NCBI RefSeq assembly: GCF_000237925.1 | Contig: NC_031501.1 | Coordinates: 3,422,505-3,486,504 of the forward strand | Direction of reading: 5' to 3' | DNA: 64,000 nt | Source of the DNA: Schistosoma mansoni | Taxonomy: Eukaryota > Platyhelminthes > Trematoda > Strigeidida > Schistosomatidae | Part shown: in pieces, positions 38,601 to 46,653 of the stretch | How the letters are laid out: the number at the start of each line of letters is the position of its first letter | How positions within the stretch are numbered: position 1 is the stretch's first letter | Made by a program: the position numbers and the translations under genes | Notes under the pieces: model-generated | Told to the model about the DNA's origin: nothing | Database searches by the model: none | Seen by the model: the letters and a program-made list of their open reading frames with translations, nothing else

Positions 38601-41600
38601 ACTGACCACAACGTACCAATAAAATAGAAAATGACATTTGTACAAGATTTAGCCAAATGTGGCTGTGAACGTGGGATGCAGCAATTAATAGGCTAGGGAT
38701 AACTCAAGAATGGTAAATCTTATAATAATGGTCTATAGGTCAAAATAAAGCTTATAATAAAAGAAACACTTATTTATCGGTCTGATATCAGTGAACACAA
38801 TTATAGAATGCCGAAAAAAAATAATTGACAGTTGTTTGGTCAATCTTTTTTACTTAGTGATCCTCCAGTAGTCTTTATACCCTTGTAAAATTGTCTTCAG
38901 TTACTTTCGTATTTGTTTCAGCTAGTAACAATTTCTCATGATGAATTCTATTTCTTAGTCTATTCACCATTAACGTAACTAGTATGTTTGTGGAGATTGT
39001 TAGATTTTATAGATGACACTATAAATTATACTTGGTTTGTCCTGAATTCGATCCCTTAAGGTAGTGGTAATTAATGCTTGCTTTTTAAAAAGTTTTATAC
39101 CGGGACAAAAGAGTTATTTAGTGCTTCTGGGTTTTCAATAGTTGGCTAATTAAAGACTAGTCCGTGATGTAAACTTCGCTTATTTATTTACATTTTTTAT
39201 TCGTTTATTTTATTCCAGGTTGATGTAATCATCTCTGAGTGGATGGGATATTTTTTATTTTTTGAATCAATGCTTGATTCTGTCTTAAAAATGGCATCGA
39301 AATATTTATCCCGTGATGGACATATATTTCCACGTCATTATACATTAAATTTATTAGGTGTACAATGTTCCGAACAATTACGTAAACGTCGTTTAGAACA
39401 TTGGAATAATGTATACGGTTATAATATGCCAGCATTACGTCGTGCTGCATTGAGTGAAGCACATGTATTAAATTTAACAAATGAACATGTTACACCACCA
39501 ATATCCCCTATTACTATATTAACACAATCATTTGAATTAGTTGCATTGGATTTAGACGATATGCATCGTAATCGTATTTATAATTTATCAAATCATTGTT
39601 CACTTTTATGTGAGCAAAAATTTCATTTAACTATACAACCTACTACTGACATTAATAATAATAGCAGTAGTAGTAGTTATGAATTAGATGCAATTGTTGG
39701 CTATTTCGATGTACGTTTTGATGATGATGCCGATTGTAAAGTAAGCAGAAAGATTTGCTATCAATTTTATTTTCATAGATTTTATATCCTAAACTGATCT
39801 TAGCTAGACTAACACCATTAAAAATCTGGAAGTATTGAACAACCATTTCGTTTTAATTTGTGACCATTTAGCAGTATGCATCCACAACTGTACAATCAGG
39901 AATCAAACCCAGGATTTTCTGTCTTGTGTGCGGAGGTTTAACTTTTAAACCACTGAGCCGGCATTCAATAATAATAAAACTTACTATAGAACTTAACGGC
40001 CATCTAGTACTTCCAAGTTTTCAAAGATGGCGTAACCAAAGATCAGTTCATCATATAAAGTATACGAAAAGTTTATGATCTTCATAAAACCTTACGCTGT
40101 TAGTTTCATTGTCAATTTAGATCATAGTGAATATTCATATTCAAAGATTTGATGATAAGATGAATTGAGAAAAGAACCTTTTTTTCTAGCTAATTGTTTG
40201 CCACAGCGCTACCAGCGAAGTAATAACACAAATGTCAAGAACGAAGAGCTTTTTTAAAAACTTTTACTTTAGACAAACTGAATACAGTTTTTTTTGTACA
40301 ATCATCTGATAATTAGAGCTGACCAATAAAGACAAACTATCTAATTTCGCCATATTCACATGTGTCTATTAGTTATCCAACTGCTCCTTTGGAGCCGAAG
40401 CGAAATAAAGTAAACCAGAGAGACCGGTCAAGTATAAAGAAGGCAAGACAATCAATGAGATTCAAGAACAGCGGAACAAGTGGGTAGAACACTTTGAGAA
40501 ACTCTTGAATAGACCAGCTCTATTGAATCCATTAGAGATTGAAGCAACACCTACAGACCTACTTATATCTGTCACTCTACCAACGATCGAAGAAATCAGG
40601 ATGACCATTAGACAAATGAAGAATGAGAAAGCAGCAGGACCATATACCACATGAATCAATGAAGTTCGAAGGTAACTGCAAACATGCTCCACATTCTGTT
40701 CAGGAGGATTTGGGAGGAGGAACAAGCATCGACAGACCGGAAATAAGGGTTGCCCAAGATAGAGTTCGATGGAGAATCATAGTGATTCAGTGCTCTTCCT
40801 TTTCTGGCGCAGTTATGTCCATATTATAATTCAATTCTCTTGATGTATAGTCAGCATTTTGTTCTAGATTATTGTATGCTTACTTTCGTCCGTTACCTGT
40901 CGTAAAGGAGCGATAGGCCGCCCACTAGATTTCCCCATCGAACTCTGTCCTGGACAATCCTTCCTGCCTGTAGCTCTTCTAACGTTACGATCACTCTCGA
41001 GCCCAGGTAAAGGAGGAGGGTTGGCCATAGGGTCGGCAACCCCGTCTCGTAGAAAACAGCCCTGCTAAGAAAAAGCGCCAACCAGATCATGGGTTATTCG
41101 TAAATCCAATTTGTATCATAAGAATTTGTTTGTTGTTTGGGATATTCTCTATTCTGACTACTTGGTGAGCTAGCGATCGTGGAAAACTGCATTCTGGACC
41201 AATAGTCATTTAATGTTTCTCGTCTGTTATCTCATTTATCGTATTATTGGTGCTAAATAAACAATTTAGGGGCGGAAATTAATACTCGGCATTCAATAAT
41301 GATGAGTTCCAAATAGCACGAAACTTGTAAGAAAACCAGTGGTGATCAAACCAAGACATGTCAGATCATTGAATAATTGACTGTTTATTCGAATTGTGTT
41401 GGTGTGTGCAGTTACCGGCTCGTGATCCTTGCGATAACCACTACCAGTAATGGTCGGAGACGTTGGATGATGTGGCTCATGATCAGTCATAATTCCAAAA
41501 ATGTGTTAATTCGAAGTATGAATACAAACTCATAAATTTCGATATAAGTCTTTCAAATGATTGAGCTATATTTCGGGCAATTGCATGTATCCGTGTTCCT

Positions 41601-42892
41601 CGGATGATCAGGGCGAACCTTGACCAATAGCGTGCACTTGTCAACATTTCTCACCTATCATTTAATGTTAGGTTGATATATCCTACTAGCCCAGCCTATC
41701 AGTTGCTAACTTACTCTGATTATTCTTACTTAATGTGGGAACTCGTGCTGAGGCACATTTGTGCTAAGTTCTATGTTAATTATGTCCCATTGAGTAATTG
41801 TAATCTATTCTGTTTTGTTTGAAAAAATATTCTGTTGCGTATTGTTATCATCATTATTTTCCTTCATAGGTTGAATTTTCAACATCCCCAACTACTCCTT
41901 TAACACATTGGAAGCAAACGTTACTATTTTTAGATAAACCAATTCGTGTGAAACCAGGTCAGTGAGAATACACAAAACAACAGTGGGTAGTAATATTTTC
42001 TATTATTTCTAATCCCATCGTTTTTTCTTCAAAACTGAATTGTTTAAAATCCAACTGACTCAGTCAATCATAATCGTTACTGTAACAAATACAGGTGTAA
42101 TTCGTGTTGTCTTCATAGTTAAATCACTCTTTGTTATGGTGTAGCTTAATGTGATGGCTATAACTTTCACGAGTAGGGAAGTCCTACTCACCGCCTTCTC
42201 TCAAAGGGGGGTGTTGTTTACGAAATTGAGAGAACGAAAAGCGAATGTCCGGCGCTGTAAACGGGTAGATGGACACGGGAAGTTCATCTAGGGGAGTTGG
42301 AAAACCCTCATTCTAAACCAATGGTGTGCATGGGCTCCAATATCCTAAGGGAACAAGTGGCGTATGAATCAATCGTTGGTCACCGGCTACCATGGGACTA
42401 CATCTCCTTACGATGCTCCACTGCCTTGTGGATCAGATCTTTCGGTCAAAGGCTCCGGGTGTGGCCCCCTAAGAAAACCACCTTCACACAAATCAAATGA
42501 GATTTATGTGGCGCATATGTATCTGGTGCTTCCTTTTACCAATATTTATGTGTTTAAATAAGTAAATAAAATTCACGATGGTGTCATCAGACCTCGCAGA
42601 AAAGTATATCTCATTCTGTTCATTAAATCTCTACTCCGTAGATCATTTAGTTAACGCATTTATTCTAATATCGTGATACATATTATTTAACCTTTTTTTT
42701 CTTTTCATTATTTCACTTTAATATTCCAGTTTATTATTATTATTATTATCATTATTATTAGGCGATAAAATCTCTGGCATCATAACTATTCGTCGTGCAA
42801 CTACTGATAATCGTGGTTTAGAAATCAATCTATTAATTGGTGAAACAGAAAATTCACTTGAAATTAAACAAACTTTTGATTTAATCGGTTAA
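23697..42892 (+). CDS. PRMT3: Protein arginine N-methyltransferase 3, complete nine-exon gene
   Basis: Exons are 23697-23945, 26341-26443, 28350-28503, 30908-31053, 33769-33964, 37080-37152, 39219-39740, 41870-41957 and 42762-42892, all GT-AG with phases 0, 1, 2, 1, 2, 0, 0 and 1. They encode 553 residues, against about 531 in human. The enzyme transfers methyl groups from S-adenosylmethionine to arginines; the animal PRMT3 substrate is ribosomal protein S2, in the cytosol. Visible features are a C2H2 finger (C32, C35, H48, H53) after an acidic start, a Ser/Gln-rich linker (about 118-200), YFGSYGH at 203-209, cofactor motif [10 protein letters not shown] (243-251), acidic E269, the double-E loop [13 protein letters not shown] with E314 and E323, and the THW loop (493-495). 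Human motif I reads GCGTG. An Asn/Ser run lies inside the barrel near residues 449-457. The first ATG is used; M7 is an alternative. It lies 3.7 kb upstream of COG7 on the same strand. Confidence 0.95.
24030..24235 (+). repeat. Repeat family F, copy 1 (PRMT3 intron 1)
   Basis: This matches 58270-58480 in order: 'aggattcactaccc', 'agtggaaatcaatgagg', 'gaaatcacatatttagtag', 'cgtgcctgtttgtccacgct'. Both copies are in the same orientation. The family is unidentified; the two copies differ in many positions, so they are old. Confidence 0.5.
24261..24644 (+). mobile_element. Solo LTR (family L3) in PRMT3 intron 1
   Basis: A 384-base block begins TGTTGGGGCG and ends TTATCA. It is flanked on both sides by the same five bases, CTTTT (24256-24260 and 24645-24649), as expected of an LTR-element target duplication. 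A TATA-like box (TATAAAAA, 24479-24486) sits in the middle. No internal region is attached, so this is the relic left after loss of the rest. The superfamily is not determined. The intact target duplication suggests moderate age. Confidence 0.6.
24755..25840 (+). repeat. Second RTE-like lineage, C-terminal fragment with an insertion
   Basis: The plus-strand translation gives [10 protein letters not shown], then a diverged arm (24830-24960). After about 420 bases of other DNA it resumes with [40 protein letters not shown] and [10 protein letters not shown] up to about 25830. These are the tail-end blocks of a LINE polyprotein, after the reverse-transcriptase core. Stops and frame shifts are present. 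The lineage differs from the SR2-like copies, which carry the [13 protein letters not shown] block. Confidence 0.7.
26825..27690 (+). repeat. RTE-type LINE (SR2-like), 3' fragment in PRMT3 intron 2
   Basis: Starting at about 26850, [21 protein letters not shown] is the reverse-transcriptase core around the catalytic motif. FADD has become FADH, which would abolish activity. It continues with [35 protein letters not shown] and, after stops, the C-terminal blocks and the 'ggggtaac' end with TAAG tail (27655-27690). Confidence 0.85.
28140..28250 (+). repeat. SINE family D, decayed copy
   Basis: Words in family D order are 'gatggttcaaactctctgc' (box B-like), 'ccaaccacttagatttggg' and 'tagtaatgtcag'. 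The match to better copies at 35370-35520 and 47085-47215 is partial. Confidence 0.35.
28555..28975 (+). repeat. Family B fold-back SINE-like repeat, fullest copy (PRMT3 intron 3)
   Basis: After a leader (28555-28690), a left arm ('ggctggcagtgaaatcgaag' at about 28695, 'gggacccatctttagctagc', 'agagttgatattcac') faces a right arm running in reverse complement ('agtaaatattaactctgagg', 'cagctacagacgagtccg', 'ttttggattccacc', ending about 28962). The arms are roughly 110 bases long around a loop of about 50 bases with tRNA-like words (agctaagtgg as box A, gtttgactccc as box B). RNA from it would form a long hairpin. Confidence 0.65.
28998..29537 (-). repeat. Repeat family A, copy 2
   Basis: A near full-length copy in reverse orientation in PRMT3 intron 3. 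It runs from the ATTT-type tail complement at 29003-29022 to 'ctctcgaccgtaccagg' near 29517. It retains the 'gggagccacacccggagcc' and 'aacttttcgtgtctacc' blocks. Confidence 0.75.
30035..30356 (+). repeat. Repeat family A, 5'-truncated copy 3
   Basis: It starts at about 'gaattcacctaggggagtt' and runs to the AAAT tail at 30339-30356. It is more diverged than copies 1 and 2. It shares the intron with copy 2, in the opposite orientation. Confidence 0.7.
30485..30790 (+). repeat. Family B repeat, second copy with both arms
   Basis: The left arm ('caatggaatacaggacgcg', 'tgtttgggacccatctgc', 'agtgttgacgttcacttt') and the right arm ('ggctgacgagtctcaaatg', 'gcatgtctcgtatttcattgc') are inverted relative to each other, as in the copy at 28555. 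The centre is replaced by sequence that is not palindromic. Confidence 0.55.
31675..31800. repeat. Repeat family G, copy 2
   Basis: 'cctgtgggatttaaagtc', 'cacccagctacaccgtc' and 'gacgttaccactaagtt' match the copy near 1080-1160. The remainder of PRMT3 intron 4 (31054-33768) shows only scattered decayed repeats and no exon. Confidence 0.4.
32810..32940 (-). repeat. SINE family D, copy in PRMT3 intron 4
   Basis: On the minus strand it reads with the family D order: 'ggtgttcaactttcaccc', 'ggtacgagtcccgcttcc' (box B-like), 'acctactacggtttgagcaacc'. Confidence 0.5.
34124..34380 (-). mobile_element. LTR of a Ty3/gypsy-type element (family L1), decayed
   Basis: On the minus strand the block starts TGTGCGGTGTACGC. 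It contains 'atgttgacagatatt' and an A/G-rich middle, and ends near 'tcgttcactata'. It aligns by eye with the copies at 55945-56216, 58952-59239 and 59717-59996. No target duplication is evident. It is an old solo or partial LTR in PRMT3 intron 5. Confidence 0.55.
34890..35215 (-). repeat. RTE-type LINE (SR2-like), internal fragment
   Basis: The minus-strand frame (35165-34902) carries [25 protein letters not shown] sequence (the block KARA...LKNIWNSKQL of the family), then [15 protein letters not shown]. It lacks both the catalytic core and the 3' end. Confidence 0.65.
35370..35520 (+). repeat. SINE family D, copy in PRMT3 intron 5
   Basis: The tRNA-like head ('gcgtggctcagtggttgagg' as box A, 'cagatttgaacccctctcc' as box B) is followed by 'aatttgggcaactagggag', 'tatcactattcctcacac'. 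The last words equal the 3' part of family A. Confidence 0.65.
36053..36072. repeat. (AT)n microsatellite
   Basis: Ten AT units in PRMT3 intron 5. Confidence 0.9.
36700..36935 (+). repeat. Repeat family E, copy 1
   Basis: It shares with 62260-62420 an ordered set of words: 'ctactactctcacta', 'tactactctggcatctgtc', 'tttcatctcgtcgtgatatgg', 'ttgatggaca', 'cttatgacttactgactga'. It is unidentified, in the same orientation, and contains an ATT run at 36788-36805. Confidence 0.45.
37250..37630 (-). repeat. Repeat family A, diverged copy 4 (PRMT3 intron 6)
   Basis: A reverse-orientation copy. The tail complement is at 37255-37275, with 'gcccaaatcgaaaaagg', 'gatgcagtcctatggtagcc' and 'tccactaagtggatcc', ending near 'aaccccgtcgtgagaag'. 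It has the most substitutions of the six copies. Confidence 0.7.
38366..38768 (-). mobile_element. LTR (family L2), copy 1 in PRMT3 intron 6
   Basis: It is about 403 bases, read on the minus strand from TGTTTCTTTTATTATAAGC to a CA end at 38366. A TATA-like 'ggtatataaattcag' precedes 'gaaatacaaggattc' and the motif 'gactgggctaggcagaaag'. The same block lies at 63048-63449. No clear target duplication. The superfamily is not settled; the length and TATA layout fit a gypsy-like LTR. Confidence 0.55.
39650..39685 (+). repeat. In-frame Asn/Ser codon run inside PRMT3 exon 7
   Basis: AAT and AGT/AGC codon repeats encode NNNSSSSS at residues 450-457, within the substrate-side barrel and just before the conserved GYFDV block. 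Human PRMT3 has no such run at this point. Confidence 0.75.
39795..39975 (-). repeat. Sm-alpha-type SINE, decayed copy (PRMT3 intron 7)
   Basis: Minus-strand order: body ('ccatttcgttttaatttgtg' complement side), 'gcatccacaactg', box B region ('caaacccaggattttctg'), then 'aaaccactgagccggcattc' as the box A complement. Clearly related to 3114-3394 but much diverged. Confidence 0.65.
40420..41095 (+). repeat. RTE-type LINE pieces, rearranged composite (PRMT3 intron 7)
   Basis: At 40430-40650 the frame gives [20 protein letters not shown], then [21 protein letters not shown], the start of the reverse transcriptase. At 40680-40800 it jumps to the element's C-terminus ([11 protein letters not shown]). 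At 40890-40980 a 3'-end-like segment runs on the other strand, and at 40980-41095 the 5' leader ('ggtaaaggaggagggttgg', 'cggcaaccccgtctcgtag') is on the plus strand. Large deletions and joining of end pieces are evident. Confidence 0.7.
42172..42571 (+). repeat. Repeat family A, copy 5 (PRMT3 intron 8)
   Basis: It starts within the family at 'gggaagtcctactcaccgcc' and runs through 'ctaggggagttgg' to the AAAT-type tail at 42552-42571. It lacks the short 'ctgggcacctgggcag' block present in copy 1. Confidence 0.75.
42725..42761 (+). promoter_or_regulatory. PRMT3 last-intron acceptor built on a TTA microsatellite
   Basis: The 3' splice site of intron 8 has no usual pyrimidine tract. A TTA/ATC trinucleotide run leads directly to the final TAG at 42759-42761. 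Exon 9 then opens in frame, completing a glycine codon. Confidence 0.75.
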
Positions 42893-42920
42893 AAATGATC
42901 AAAACATACACTGATTATAA

Positions 42921-42948
42921 GAAGAAGAAGAAGAAGAAGAAGAAGAGG
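42921..42948 (+). repeat. (GAA)n microsatellite in PRMT3 3'UTR
   Basis: Nine GAA/AAG units starting 29 bases after the stop codon. Confidence 0.9.
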
Positions 42949-42984
42949 TTAACATGTATAAAAAGTAATTTGATCAGAGTAGAC

Positions 42985-43307
42985 AATAAATAAACAAATA
43001 TCCTTAGGTATGTACCTTTTTTTAAAAAAATACAATTAAGATACATTTGCACATGAGTGAAATATACACAACAAGAAATACAACCCACCACCATATATCC
43101 TCATTATGTTACATAACATTGTTTTTGTAATCCAGTATATTCATTTGAATAAAGTCTATTTATTATCATCTAGGCTTCTGTTTTCGTATATTATGATTGC
43201 ATAATGTTCATTGTATTCATTGGTTGTGTTAATTTTTGTCATGATTTGATGTTCTTGTTTATGTTTGTATTTTTATGCTTGGATTTTATTTAGCTTATAA
43301 GAATAAA
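42985..43307 (+). promoter_or_regulatory. PRMT3 polyadenylation signals
   Basis: AATAAA hexamers lie at 42985-42990, 43148-43153 and 43302-43307 downstream of the stop codon at 42892. Which one is used cannot be decided here; the first is about 90 bases after the stop. Confidence 0.55.
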
Positions 43308-43509
43308 TTTTTTTTTTAATAACTCATTGAGTTCAGATTTCTGTACACTTGGCTTGGAGGTATGTGATGGTGAATAGTTACTACCAGTTATCTGATTCGA
43401 AGTAGATGAAGAGAAGTTTGAACCTGCGACTTAATGATTGAGAATCAAACATATTAATTTTAAATTAGTACATTCATCAGGCATTCAGGTGTTGAGCTAA
43501 ACACAAATT

Positions 43510-43640
43510 GCGAGGGTTTATGATAGTACCTGGTTGCCCGAAAGTGAAGTAGGTGGATTGGGGTTCGACCTTGGGACTTAGTGGCCGAAACCCGGGCGCT
43601 TTGATCACTAAACCACAGCTGTAGATCGGTACCATTTATT
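43510..43640 (-). repeat. SINE family D, intergenic copy
   Basis: On the minus strand it has a head with 'ctgtggtttagtgatcaaag', box B 'ggtcgaaccccaatcc' and then 'cactttcgggcaaccagg', 'tactatcataaaccctcg'. This is among the clearest D copies. Confidence 0.65.
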
Positions 43641-44644
43641 CACTATTCTATAATATGAATCGTCTTGTCTAAGAGACTGATTCTCATTGAAAGACGATCA
43701 TAAAAAAAATAACGATCAGTAGGAATTGTTAGTTTAAGACATTTTTGTAGAATATCATTCGCCGATTAATTTCGTGTATTGGATCGCATATGGATTAGAA
43801 CGCTTACCCTTTTTTTACGTTTTAGAGTTTGTACGATACCTTTCGGTTACTCAATAAATCTAAATTTAACAGCATCACACTTTTCACAACTCTAGTCAAA
43901 TTGTACAATAGTGTGTTATTCATTCATCATTCATGGAGTTAAATGAGTTCTTGTGTCTCTACCCAAAAAGATCCTGTTTGTGAATGACCTCAAGTAGTCG
44001 TCCTTCGTACTCTTGTCACTGTCAATCTACTTCTTTTGAACACGACTCATGTCACTTAATGATATTATTTAGACTACTTAGACAATACGTTATTTCAAAG
44101 TTCCACCTGAGATTACAGCTAATCATTTAAGAATCAATGGAAAATATTCCTCTTAGGTTCAATTCTATCGCACCTGTATAAACCAGTTTACATCTAATTG
44201 TCGATAAATAGTTTGTTACCGAGTAGATTTGTGTGCTTGGTTACTGTTGGATGACAGTTGAGCTTAGATTCACAGTACCAGTTGCATGTAAGCGTCACCA
44301 TCTTTTTTCAGTGTTCAACGAAAGTACTGCTGTTAGATTTCCAAACGTCATTTCGTTCATTTAGTGCGTCATTGCTGCATATAACAGTGTAATTTTCACT
44401 GAAAATGTCTTTACACTCATCTAAGTTATTTTTCATGAATATGACACTGTAGAACACCCGAAGTTGCCAGATGAAAAAGGTAATTATATTGAAAGTTCGA
44501 GGTTGAAATGAAATCCTTAGTAAAATGTATGCTCTTATATGCAACATTCACTTACCAAATGAAAAAAAAATACATGCTAGGTATTGTATACATATTAACT
44601 GTTGAAAAGAATATGCCATGCAAATTCACGAACACATCCTATGA

Positions 44645-44990
44645 CTGGTTTCACCATCATCATGTGCTCATCAATGACTAGCATTGTGAGGTAATTTCCG
44701 GAGTCCTATTAAGCAACCGTGACCAATGGAGTTCAAACGTATCTGACGTAACGATCCTACCGATCAAACACAATGGGAGATGGTCGCGCAATATTGAGAA
44801 TAGCTTAAAGTTAGACATAAACACCGTTGAATGCTGACTTGGTGGTCTAGAGTTCAAGCTTTCTAGTATGAAACTGAAGGCTCTGTTCGATACTGAGTAA
44901 CAAAGTCATGAATGTACACTTCTAAGGAATTTCATACTAGAAAGAAACAGCTACTTCCTTGTTTCCAGTGATTGTCCAACTTAGGTCGGT
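44645..44990 (+). repeat. Sm-alpha-type linker plus SINE, decayed copy
   Basis: The linker ('catgtgctcatcaatgac', 'atttccggagtcctat') is followed by 'agttagacataaacaccg', a degraded box A ('gacttggtggtctagag') and box B ('ctctgttcgatactgag'). The order equals 3345-3702. Confidence 0.55.
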
Positions 44991-45329
44991 TCGTTATTTC
45001 AACAAAATGTATTCATTGTTTTGTGATTATATGAAGCAAAACTTATTCTCTGTATAAATATACGTCCTACTAACTATTATTAAAATTACACTCATTTTAC
45101 TTAGTGAGGATTTTTCAAGTTAAGCTTCTTCATTATCCACAAATAGATTCCGTTTAAAGTATTTTTTGTTTTGTCATATTGACTTAGTTAAGCTGGGGTC
45201 CACTTAGCAACCTGATCGGTAGAATTCAATCATAAGTACAAAAGGACTACACAAACATGAAATAAGCCACTATTACTCAGTCATTAAACTCTTGTAAATA
45301 TATTTCAGTATTATGGAACGCTACTTGTC

Positions 45330-45460
45330 AAATAACTCAGTGGTAACCTCTCAGGCCATGAAATTAAGTGACTGAGATTCGATTCCATCAAGGAGCATCG
45401 GTCTCTTCAAGATTTAAGACAAATATCTTACTGACGAGTACTAACTCGAAAGTTTCGTCA
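45330..45460 (+). repeat. tRNA-SINE-like repeat family H, copy 1
   Basis: Box A-like 'aactcagtggtaacctctc' and box B-like 'gagattcgattccatc' are followed by 'aaggagcatcggtctcttc'. A second copy lies at 48310-48445 with 'tttggacccatcaaggag'. Confidence 0.5.
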
Positions 45461-46204
45461 TGCAGGTGTTTCATGTCAAACATTTCCAACCATCTAACTT
45501 GAAAAAATTTAGTGCAATGTTGATGGTCATTTTAATTCGCTTCAGTAGAGATAGCTTACTGTTGTGATGACTAGAAACATATCCATAAATACTCATGAGT
45601 GTGTAATTAAGCACAGATTAAATAAAACACCCATATTTTCTTTCGAAAAAAACAATCCTTCGTTTCAAAGTTATTTTCTTAATCTATTTAGTGATCCTTA
45701 ATTTTTCAGTATTTTCACTTTAATACTATGCTAAATGATAGAAATTCAATGTTGTGTGCATATATATATTTAATTTACATCCTCATACATTAAAAATACC
45801 GGAATACTTTCTGAGCCATAATATAGTATCTCTATGTTATATATAGAAGTGTTTGTGTGGTTCTTTTCTAATGTCAAGGGTTTTCAAATATGAACCATTA
45901 GTCACCATGTAAAACAGACGGTTATAGTCTTGTGAAAAGTCAGGAATTGATTGTGCTTATCAAACATGTGATTCATTTTGAATAAGTAAATGTAGTAAAT
46001 TATTAGACCTCATAGGCATAAAACAATGCGTATAACCTGACACATATATGTGCATCAGTCCAAGTTACCTCTGTATATCAGCAAAGTGAGATTAAATTAA
46101 CAAAACAAATGTTGGAGTGGTAGAATTAGTAACAATATTAATGACAGAAAATATTGGGCACAGTTTATATGAATGGAAAAGAAAGAATAAATTCAAGATA
46201 TAAA

Positions 46205-46450
46205 AGGAGAAAAGAGTAAATGAACCCACGCCATTGTGATCCATTCTAAGCTGTTTCGTCATACGTCTCAAACTAATGGTTATAATAATTGGAAAGACCT
46301 CAACTGGGTAATCCTCATCCGCTTACACAACTCAGTTCAACAGTCAATGTGAATTCATGGACTAATGTCACTTCTTGGTTTGATTGTTCGTAACTTCCTT
46401 CCATCCAACTCCTATATCAACAAATATCAGATATCGAGTTGAGTGTTTGT
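46205..46450 (-). repeat. Second RTE-like lineage, 3' fragment
   Basis: It is homologous by eye with 21480-21720: 'cacgccattgtgatccatt' at its 3' end, then 'gacctcaactgggtaatcc' and 'cttccttccatccaactcc'. It is preceded on the plus strand by the related stretch 46020-46200. Heavily decayed. Confidence 0.55.
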
Positions 46451-46638
46451 TGACTATAAAAACTACATGCGCACATCACCAAACTTGCATTTGTTAAATG
46501 AATTATATTATAAGGAGAAGAGTTCTCAATTATCTATTTAAAATTTTGAATCTGAATTGCTAAACTGATTTTTAATATCGGTCATGTATGGAGAGATAGA
46601 TAGTGAAAGTGTAATGTAGACCTCTTGATTAAGTCAAG

Positions 46639-46653
46639 ATGATTGACGATATT
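46639..46653 (+). CDS. COG7: Candidate first coding exon of COG7 (15 bases)
   Basis: ATG ATT GAC GAT ATT is followed at once by the strong donor GTAAGTA. It would join in phase 0 to the exon at 47405 (GAT TTC AGT), giving M-I-D-D-I-D-F-S-R-F. Human COG7 begins MDFSKF, so a start codon very close upstream of DFS is expected, and the exon at 47405 has an in-frame TAG immediately before it. Other tiny exons ending in ATG cannot be excluded. Confidence 0.5.

Larger units (their letters stand above)
43308..46204. other. PRMT3-COG7 intergenic region
   Basis: No exon is recognised. Besides the D copy (43510-43640), the SINE-like stretches at 44645-44990 and 45330-45460 are listed separately. The rest is AT-rich unique-looking sequence. 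The spacing is long for a trans-spliced operon. Confidence 0.45.

Noticed and set aside
42892-46639. PRMT3 and COG7 as a trans-spliced operon
   Set aside because: Same strand and order, but the spacing of about 3.7 kb with poly(A) signals after PRMT3 is much longer than expected for schistosome polycistrons.
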